A program made the translations under genes and the position numbers. Below, one piece after another: positions 55,790 through 64,000 of a stretch of DNA of 64,000 bases. Where the stretch lies: NCBI GenBank assembly GCA_001972305.1, contig BDDD01001365.1:230461-294460 (forward strand), in the 5' to 3' direction. The notes below the pieces were generated by a model. It was not told the DNA's origin, made no database searches, and was given only the letters and a program-made list of their open reading frames with translations. The number at the start of each line of letters is the position of its first letter. Within the stretch, counting starts at the first letter, position 1. Origin of the DNA: Cephalotus follicularis (lineage: Eukaryota > Streptophyta > Magnoliopsida > Oxalidales > Cephalotaceae).

Positions 55790-57252
55790 GTGCCAGAATC
55801 TACTACTGTTGTGGGAGGTACTATTTACATATCTGGCATATTAGCTCATGTGTTGATTGACCCTGGTGCGACGCATTCATTCATTGCATCTGAATTTGCT
55901 CGCAATCTGCATGGTATTACTTCTAGACTACCTTATGTATTGGAAGTGAGTACTCCTGCGGGTACTTGTCTTCTATCTGATACTGTTATGAAAGATTGTG
56001 AAATCGTGATAGCTGGGATTGAATTATCTGCTGACCTGATAGTGTTACCTATCCGAAATTTTGATGTAATCTTGGGGATGGACTGGATGTATACTCATCA
56101 TGCTTGTGTAGATTGCTATAACAAGATGATGACATTTTTCCTACAAGATGGGACTGAGTGTAAGTTTATCGGGGAGAAGAATGTTACTGCTCCGATCATT
56201 TCATATACACGAGCACAGAAGTATCTCGAGCAAGGATGCGAAGGCTATTTGGCGTATGTGATTGATCATACGAAAGGTACGCCCAGTATTGAACAAGTGC
56301 CTATTGTATGTGAATTTCCTGATGTGTTTCCAGATGAACTCACTTCATTGCCACCGGAGAGGGATATAGAGTTCAGTATTGAGTTGTTGCCTGGAACTGC
56401 TCCTATATCCCGAGCACCGTACCGAATGGCTCCTGTCGAACTGAAGGAGTTGAAAGTTCAATTGTAGGATTATCTTGACAAGGGCTTTATCAGACCGAGT
56501 GTATCACCGTGGGGAGCACCAGTTCTGTTTGTGAAAAAGAAGGATGGATTGATGCAGCTATGCATTGATTACAGGCTGCTGAATCAGGTGACGGTAAAGA
56601 ACAAGTATCCTCTGCCACATATTGAGGAATTGTTCGATCAATTGCAAGGCTCAACTGTATTCTCCAAACTTGACCTAAGAACAGGTTATCATCAGTTGAG
56701 GATCAGAGAGGGAGATGTGGAGAAAACCGCATTTCGAACCAGATATGGGCACTACGAATTTTTGATACTGCCATTTGGTTTGACAAATGCTCCTGCAGCC
56801 TTCATGTGTTTGATAAACAAAGTGTTCCAACCTTACCTAGACCAGTTTGTCGTTATATTCTTAGATGATATCCTGATCTATTCAAAGAGCAGTGAGGAAC
56901 ACATACAGCATTTGAGAATTGTACTGCAGACACTACAGAGGGAACAACTATACGCCAAATTCAGCAAGTGCGAGTTTTGGCTGGATCATGTGACTTTCCT
57001 AGGTCACATAGTGTCAAGTGAAGGATTGTCAGTGAATCCTTCAAAGATTGAGAGTATTGTTGATTGGGCCCAACCGAGGAACGTTACGGAGGTTCGTAGT
57101 TTCTTGGGATTGGCTGGCTACTACCGGAGATTCATTGAGGGATTTTCAAAGCTTGCTGCACCACTGACACAGTTGACTCTGAAGAAGTCCAGTTTTGTGT
57201 GGGATGATTCTTGTGAGGCAAGTTTCCAAGAGTTGAAGAGTCGGTTGATTTA
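55790..57252 (+). pseudogene. pol: T9 protease and reverse transcriptase
   Basis: Protease: LIDPGATHSFIAS with its Asp codon at 55859-55861, then FDVILGMDW. Linker [20 protein letters not shown] stop at 56465-56467 (CAG to TAG) lies just before [42 protein letters not shown] (Asp pair 56864-56869), [11 protein letters not shown]. It ends at a stop at 57251-57253. Catalytic residues of both enzymes are kept. Confidence 0.94.
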
Positions 57253-57253
57253 G

Positions 57254-59178
57254 GCTCCAGTGTTGCCATTACCGGAGGGTAATGAGGGTTTTATTATCAG
57301 CATAGATGCTTCTGGGAAAGGATTGGGATGCGTACTTATGCAACATGGCAGGGTGATTGCATACGCGTCGAGGAAGTTAAAGTCATATGAGGAAAATTAT
57401 CCCGTACACGATCTTGATTTGGCAGCCATAGTGTTTGCCTTGCAGAAATGGAGGCACTACCTCTATGGTGTGCAGTTTGAGATTTTTACTGACCATAAGA
57501 GTTTGAAATATTTGTTTTCCCAGAAGGAGCTCAACATGAGACAGAGGCGATGGGTGGAGTTCTTCAATGACTACAACTGCAATATACAATACCACCCGGG
57601 AAAGGCGAATGTAGTGGCTGATGCGCTGAGTCGCAAGGCGATGATTGCTGAAGCAATGGTTTCACAGTGGAAGCTAGTGGAGGAATTTCAGAGATGGAAT
57701 CCATTCATGGTTTCCCGAGGAGTTATTGTGGCAAGTATGAGAGCACAACCGGAACTTCTAGAACGTATTTTGACTGCTCAGTATAGTGATTCTGAATTGT
57801 GGAGTATTCGTGAGAACCTAGGCACTGATTCTGAGTTCTCCATTCATACTGATGGCATATTGAGGTTCTCGGGGAGGATATGTGTTCCGAATGATGAGAG
57901 CATCAAGTGTGAGCTACTGCAACAAGCTCATAAATCGAAGTATAGTGTTCACCCAGGAAGTTCCAAGATGTGGCATGACCTGAAAAAGAACTACTGGTGG
58001 AGCGGTATGAAGAGAGAGATTGCTGAATATATAGCAAGATGTTTGACCTGTCAGAGAGTGAAGGCTGAACATCATAAACCTGCGGGACTGCTACAATCGC
58101 TGCCAGTGGTTGAATGGAAATGGTAGCACGTGACCATGGACTTTGTGTCAGGACTACCAAGGTCACGGAATCAGCATGAGGCAGTGTGGGTAGTAGTGGA
58201 CAGACTCACTAAGTCTGCACACCTTCTTCCGATGAACATGACGTATTCTATCGAGAAGCTTGCTCGATTGTATATCCAGGAGTTGTGAGATTGCATGGGG
58301 TGCCGGTCAATATTGTTTGTGATCGAGATGCTAGATTTACTTCAAGGTTCTGGAAGAAGTTCCAAACAGCAATGGGAACAACCTTGAACTTTAGCACTGC
58401 ATTTCAACCACAGACTGACGGACAGTCCGAGCGTACGATTCAAACTCTGGAGGATATGCTACGGGCTTGTATGATTGATTGTGCTAGGAGCTGGGAGGAT
58501 CATCTGGCATTGATTGAGTTCCCTTACAACAACAGTTTTCATACCAGCATTGGGATGGCTCCCTATGAAGCCTTGTACGGAAGAAAGTGCAGATCACCTA
58601 TTTGCTGGGACGAGGTAGGTGAGAGGAAAGTGCTTGGACCGGACTTGGTACAGGAGACCACTGATAAAGTGGAGTTAATCAAGAAGAGATTGCTAGCTGC
58701 ACAGAGTCGGCAGAAGAGTTACGCCGATAGCAAGAGAAGGAAGCTGGAATTCGAGATGGGAGATCATGTTTTCTTGAAGATTTCGCCTTTGAAAGGGATA
58801 CACCGTTTTGGCCTCAAAGGGAAGTTAGCTCCAAGGTATATTGGACCTTACGAGATACTGGAGAGAGTGGGGGAGGTAGCATACCAGATTGCACTACCGC
58901 CTAGCTTGTCGGATGTGCATAACGTATTTCATGTCTCCATGTTACGGAAATACGTACCCAACCCATCTCAAATTTTGAGCTACGACCCTGGATTCATTAG
59001 TCCAAGATTGACATATGAGGAAAGGCCGACAAGGATTGTGGATCGAACGGAAAAGGTATTGAGGAACAAGACCATCCCTATGGTCAAAGTGCTGTGGCGT
59101 TTTCACGGAGCGGAGGAAGCTACGTGGGAGCGTGAGGACGAAATGATGGAGACATTTCCCCACTTATTCGGAATGTAA
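57254..59178 (+). pseudogene. pol: T9 RNase H, integrase and C-terminal tail
   Basis: RNase [35 protein letters not shown]. Integrase: complete zinc site (HKSKYSVHPG ... CLTCQ), [26 protein letters not shown], so all catalytic residues are present. A stop near 58125 lies just before the first catalytic Asp, and a one-base deletion near 58283 shifts the frame. The last open stretch (58285-59178) ends [18 protein letters not shown]. Confidence 0.94.
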
Positions 59179-59211
59179 TGTAAGGGCTAAATTCGAGGAC
59201 GAATTTTATTT

Positions 59212-59223
59212 AAGGAGGGGGAA
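59212..59223 (+). other. T9 polypurine tract
   Basis: AAGGAGGGGGAA directly before the 3' LTR; AAATTCGAGGACGAATTT lies just upstream, as in T2. Confidence 0.88.
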
Positions 59224-61986
59224 TGTAATAACCGCAAATTCAATTCGTGTACATTGTAATATTTTAATAAAATGTGCACTCATTTGAATTTAATGTCCCA
59301 TTATTATAATGTACACGAATTGGTGAAGTATCAAACTTAAGTAGCAAATTCAATGCTTGGGATGAAAGGATGCACAATTGGTGAAGTATCAAACTTAAGA
59401 AACCCTAAAACAGCCATCGACAGACGACTGTCACAGGGGACCAGTCGACTGTCTGAGGCGTGAGTGGACAGTCAACTGGACAATGCATCCAGTCGACTGG
59501 ATCGGTACAGAACAGGTGTCTATGCAGGCCTGTTAGACTGAACCAAGGGGGCATTGCATTGGGGACAGGTGTTGAGCGAGGTCACCACCTGCCAGAGCAG
59601 GCAAAAAGGCATGCTTGCATGTCCTCTATCCTCTCTGCAAATTGCAGACCTGCAACCTGCAAAAAAATTAGAAGAGAAAAGGTGAGAAAGAGATAGAAAG
59701 AAGAGAGGAAAAGAAATGCATGTGATGAGAGAGGGAGGAGTTTCAGGACTCTGGCGAATTCAAGGTCCCTGAGCCCTATATCAGATGTGCATGAGCTGAG
59801 AGTGAGTGTTAGAAACACTGAAAATTGAGGAGAGTTGCTGGGATTATTGGAGCTTGCATTGAGGATTGGGAGTAGAGCACAAAGGCATGGAAGCTTAGAC
59901 TTCTCCTGGTAAGTTCAATTCGAGCTCCCTGCTTAAGTAGTACTGTTAATGATGCAACTAGGGAGGTTAGTTATCTTCTGTAATGGTTAAGAATCAACAA
60001 CTTCTAGAATTGAAATAGAATGTGATAATGGTTCAAGTATAAATGGAGATTATACCTCTAATTGGATTATAGTTGTTGTTAATGTTAGGATGTATGCTCA
60101 CTGGTTTCCTTAAGTATGTATATACCTTCTGTCAACACATTAATCCGAAATTGAATGATATTTGACAAGGAGTTAAAGAGGGAAAGTTGTAAAATGGAAG
60201 TTAAGACTTATGGAACTTGTAATAAACTGTTGTTGATGTAGTAATTGCGTCTGGATAGATTAGTCGACCTACTGATTAGGTGACTGAAACTCTAAACCTG
60301 CATGTATAGATTATATTCTACTGGATTGAAGGATTGTTGGGTGAAAAGACTTGGAAACTTAAAGAGAAAGATCATTCCAATTGATCTTGGGATAGCAAAT
60401 TAAGGTAGGGGTAACGATATGTTTTGGAAGGTATGAGAATGCATATCATGTATGTTTACTTTTCTGCATTATTGCATGTGTGATTGGATTGGTATTAGAG
60501 ATTGAAAATTGCAAACTGCTATTGCCTGTATTTTCTGGGCAGAAGCAGTCGATTGTTCTTCATTGCAGTCGACTGCTTAACCCTATCCAGTCGACTACTC
60601 AACCAAAGCAGCAGACTGTTCTTGAGAGCAGTCGACTGTCCTGGGTAAAAATGGCTGATATAGGTTCTGTTGGACCTCAATTTTGAATGTAATTATCTTG
60701 GCCTCCATATGGATGATTAGAACAGTCAATCCTGGCCTCATATACAATTACATTCCAAAACTAAACAATGTACGCACTCCTTGTGAGAGTTGCATAGGAA
60801 TGACTATGAAATGCTATTCTTTGTGAATCCTTACATTGCTACTATATTGTGATATTGTTACTGTATATGCTGCCTTACATTAGTATATACTGTTTTGGTG
60901 CTATTCAACACCATTACCACTTATATTTCAATGATTGAAACCAACTATGGGTTATGTACCCAAACTGTGATATCAACTATCATTTACAAATGAAAACCTA
61001 TTGTTTAAAGAAATTACTGATTTTCCTCCTATGTGAGGTACCTACTGTTTTGTTTCCCAAATTGGAAACCACTACTATATTGATATCGTTTTCCTCATAT
61101 GAGATGTAAGATCACAGAAATGTTATATGTTTCTAAAGAAAACACTTTGATATTGCATATATATGTAATATTACTATTGAACTGAAATGATTGAATTGAT
61201 TGTCTTTGTTATTGCCGATTAGTCGAGTGATGGCAGATGTCACTGGCTAACGGAGGTGGTCCTATGTGCCAGGAGTTGGCTAGAGTACACACCCAAAACT
61301 GTCTGCATTGCAGATCTTACTGTTAAACTGCCCGCTAACGCCGATAGTAAATGTTACATGATCTATCATCTTCGGAGTGTAGGGTGATAGATAGGTGGTG
61401 CACAGTTGGTGCTAGGAGTTAGCGACATGTGACACCCAAACCACTGTATAAATTGATTGTACCCTTGTGCGGTATTCTTGCATATGTATTGTTTATGGCC
61501 ACTTGGCATGATTGCTTATATATTGTCTCATTTAAATGTTATTTGATATAAACTGTCATACATGTTGCATTCATATATTTTTTAGCATGCATTATCTTCC
61601 TACTTAGCCAAGTGACGACAACGGCTAACCCCTACAATTTCAGATTAAGTGAAGACGTGTGGAGATCGCTGTTTAAGTTGGGAGAGCTTCTGTTATTTCA
61701 TCTTAAGGTTGTTATTTCCTTGATGATGTATTGTATCGTATCGAACGGATCACATCCCGTGTTAATGTTGTTTTTTTTTCCTTTTGTTTAAGGATATTAT
61801 TAGATTATGCCTGCACGTAGTATGAGATGCGTGCGGATGACTTGTATTATTTTTTTCGGCATATCGAATGCTTCCGCAAATTTTATTTATGAGTTATTGA
61901 ATGGGATGCTGGAATATTATTATGCTTATATCTGATATCACCATATATGCTTGTCTGTATTGGAATTTAAATAATTGGGTGTGACA
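59224..61986 (+). repeat. T9 3' LTR
   Basis: 2763 bp. Patchwork insertion at about 59311-59353 not present in the 5' LTR. TATA-like CCTATATCAG at 59776-59785; donor-like AAG/GTAGGGG with GT at 60405-60406; cluster 60548-60636; acceptor-like CTACAATTTCAG ends at 61643. No genes. Confidence 0.95.
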
Positions 61987-61991
61987 ATCCT

Positions 61992-63382
61992 AGGCCTATC
62001 ACCTTCTCTAACGGTCCAATTTCTCCTATAACAGTCGGCTGTTTCCTCACAACAGTCGGCTGGATCCTTGAGTCAGTCGGCTGTTCTTCCCCAACAGTCG
62101 GCTGGTTCATCACGAGCATTCGGCAGTCGATTGCCTTCCTTCGACAGTGGACTGTTCTGGGTAAAAACATATGCACAGTCGACTGTTCTTACATGACAGT
62201 CGACTGTTTTATTTAAACAGTCGGCTGTTCTGTGCTGGACAGTACCAGTAATTCACCTCTAAATCCATTCAACAAGCAATTTAAACCATTCCACACGTAT
62301 TCATATCGCAGAATATCATCAGTAATCATATCATGGTTTAAAACACAACTCAATTCTTGCATTATTCTCCGTTTTCATCATAATTCAAATGACATCCAAA
62401 CATGGCATTGCATGAAAACCAACCAAAACTCCATCCAAAACTCAATGTGCATGTTAGGTTATTCATTAACATTAACCACAACATCAATACAGAAATCCAC
62501 AGCCAAACCATTACACCCTTCACTTATAACATCATTACTTTTAAACTCAAATTGCAAGCATAGAATTCTCTACCATTTCCCCTACCTTTGATTTCAAGTT
62601 AAAAATCGGAAGTCCACCTCTTTGTGTCTCCTTTCCAGTGTCTTTGAGCCTCCCCGAAGCTCCAAGGATAGTCCAGTAGGTTCCAACCGATCTCCAAGCT
62701 TGACAATGAGGAATCCTCTCAATTCTCACTATTTCCTCTCTCAATTTCTCACTATCTCACTCTCAATATCTCTGGTTCTTTGGTCTTTCGGTATCTGCAC
62801 GAGAGCAGTGAGGGGAGACGTTTTATGCAGACTTCTCTCCCTCAACTCGTTTTGCATGGCACTAAGAGCCATTCTCTCCCATTAACACTTTCATGCACAC
62901 ACACTTGTCATTATTTCTCTTCCCCGCTGTCCTTGCAGGTCCTGGCGTGGTGGTGCATGCTCAACACGTTTAATTGATCATCAGATGGCGCCTGCAAGAT
63001 GCCTTATCAGTGGCTGCATGTGATTTCGTCACATGCAGATAAAACAGGGCACGATCCAGTCGGCTGCCTTTCCCTGGCAGTCGGCTGTTCGCCCGAAAGT
63101 CTGTTTCCAAGTGTCACGACAGTTGGCCAGTCGACTGGTTCATCCCACCAGTCGACTGCTTCCACACGCAGCCATCCAGTCGGCTGGTCTTCTGTGCCAG
63201 TCGACTGCCTCCAGTAAACTTACCAAGTAATCACGTTTCATAGTACATCATTGACTTAAAATCAACATCATCGTAGTTGGGAAAACATCAACAAATTCGG
63301 AAGATTCATCCCTTTATTAATTCCACAAATAAAGTACATTTACATTGTGAAATTACAATACGTGAAAATTACGGGCGTTACA
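61992..63382 (-). repeat. T7 5' LTR, part beyond T9
   Basis: Matches 35577-36967. Clusters at 62034-62225 and about 63055-63210. With 51390-52578 the rejoined LTR is 2580 bp, the same as the 3' LTR. It ends with the complement of TGTAACG at 63382. Confidence 0.95.
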
Positions 63383-63387
63383 GTTCG

Positions 63388-64000
63388 GTTCCTCAATACC
63401 TACGTTTTCCAATCCAGAATCTGTACCGGTAACTCCTCGCAAGAAAGGTCATCTCGCACAGGAACTAAATCATAATTCAAGACGTGTTACGGGTGTCGAA
63501 TATATCTCCTTAGCATAGACACATGGAAGACATCGTGCATATTTGACAGTGCAGGAGATAAAACAAACTGATAAGCCACCTCCCCAACAGAAGTAGACTG
63601 TGCAACCTCTGTGTGAGTGAGAATGAAAACTCTACCTTTCACGATACCCTTGCCGGTATCTCTCCACTGTGATAGTCCAAGTGCCGAACCGCTACCACTT
63701 GCTGGCCCAGTAGGTGCTATCATCTGACCCCTCGTGCAATCCCTCGCCATGTGTCCAGACTCCCCACATCTCATACACAACCCTTTCTTCAACCAACAGT
63801 CCTTCTGAATGTGACCCATATGGCCGCAGGCAGAACATGCTCTGGGCCTCGTGTTACTCCCTTGACTGGCAGACTGACTGGATCTATTCTTTGGTGACTT
63901 TGATGGTGAACCGATGCCCTGCCATTTTGATGATGCTGGCCTAGACTGAGTAGAAGTCGATTTACTCTGCTGTGCTCTAGCCCTCTCAGCCGGTCTTCAC
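63388..64000 (-). pseudogene. gag: T6 gag end fused to post-integrase tail
   Basis: From 64000 down: basic linker, two perfect CCHC knuckles (CSACGHMGHIQKDC near 63826, CMRCGESGHMARDC near 63770), then GKGIVKGRVFILTHTEV and QSTSV. At about 63590 it passes in frame into GEVAYQFVLSPALSNMHDVF, which belongs after integrase. So roughly 3 kb of pol is gone and the frame is kept for 110 codons to a stop at 63487. The junction shares about GTTGG with both parents (inferred from T7 and T8). Confidence 0.9.

Larger units (their letters stand above)
52579..61986 (+). mobile_element. T9, Tekay-like element inserted in T7's 5' LTR, opposite strand
   Basis: TGTAATAACCGC at 52579 to TGTGACA at 61986, flanked by a perfect ATCCT duplication (52574-52578, 61987-61991). 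Complete order: LTR, primer site, gag, PR, RT, RNase H, integrase, tail, polypurine tract, LTR. Seven stops and one frameshift. The 5' LTR carries a deletion of about 845 bp. Same broad family as T2 and T3. Confidence 0.97.
34388..63382 (-). mobile_element. T7, Tekay-like element hosting T8 and T9
   Basis: 3' LTR 34388-36967, coding region 37011-51279 interrupted by T8, primer site, 5' LTR 51390-63382 interrupted by T9. Perfect GTTCG duplication on both sides. With T8 and T9 removed, both LTRs are 2580 bp and the element is about 9.9 kb. Gag-pol has stops and two frameshifts. Confidence 0.96.
31793..64000 (-). mobile_element. T6, Tekay-like deletion derivative hosting T7 (continues past window)
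   Basis: 3' LTR 31793-34237, then the end of the coding region, then T7 (34388-63382), then the rest of T6 from 63388. The T7 target duplication GTTCG is at 34383-34387 and 63383-63387. T6's gag is joined directly to the post-integrase tail, so protease, RT, RNase H and integrase are absent. Non-autonomous. Confidence 0.88.

Noticed and set aside
59179-59223. An env-like gene downstream of integrase in the gypsy elements
   Set aside because: Only about 45 bp lie between the pol stop and the LTR in T9, and similarly little in T2 and T3.
52579-61986. T9 as an active element
   Set aside because: Seven in-frame stops, a frameshift in integrase, one damaged zinc knuckle, and a 5' LTR missing about 845 bp.

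Overview
The window is repeat-filled nuclear DNA of a flowering plant, most likely a eudicot. I see no host gene, tRNA or rRNA. At least ten LTR retrotransposons are present, almost all inserted into one another. Nine are Ty3/gypsy elements that look like the Tekay/Del chromovirus clade: LTRs of about 2.5-3.2 kb, a primer binding site matching initiator tRNA-Met, one gag-PR-RT-RNase H-integrase reading frame, a degenerate chromodomain-like tail (TWERED...PHLF) and a G-rich polypurine tract. One is a Ty1/copia element of SIRE/Maximus type. I call them T1-T9 and S1; these names are mine. The species cannot be named from the sequence.

Left stack. S1 (copia, minus strand, 24242-29463) is cut inside its reverse transcriptase by T4 (LTR 22547-24241). 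T4's LTR is entered by T1 (plus, from before position 1 to 22546). T1's 3' LTR is split by T2 (4393-20935), and T2's 3' LTR is split by T3 (10598-20487). T3 has a perfect 5-bp target duplication (ATTGA) and T2 an almost perfect one (GGACC/GGAAC). A short AT-rich stretch (29464-30621) with an unidentified broken ORF separates the two stacks.

Right stack. T5 (minus, LTR fragment 30622-31792) is entered by T6 (minus, 31793 to beyond 64000). T6 is entered by T7 (minus, 34388-63382, TSD GTTCG). T7 contains T8 (minus, 41115-50817, TSD AACTG, inside T7 gag) and T9 (plus, 52579-61986, TSD ATCCT, inside T7's 5' LTR). Every coding region is broken by stops, frameshifts or deletions, so none looks autonomous.

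The most unusual structure is in the LTRs. All ten elements, including the copia one, carry clusters of short palindromic GTCGAC-like cores (forms such as CAGTCGACTG, GCGTCGACGC, GACGTCGATGTC). In most clusters the cores are 20-22 bp apart, about two DNA turns; in T1 they are about 30 bp apart. Sister LTRs of one insertion differ by exactly one 20-bp unit. In the gypsy elements the main cluster lies between a conserved AAGGTAGGGG donor-like site and a conserved pyrimidine-rich ...CAG acceptor-like site, so it may sit in an intron inside the LTR. I know of no description of this arrangement, but I could not search for one.
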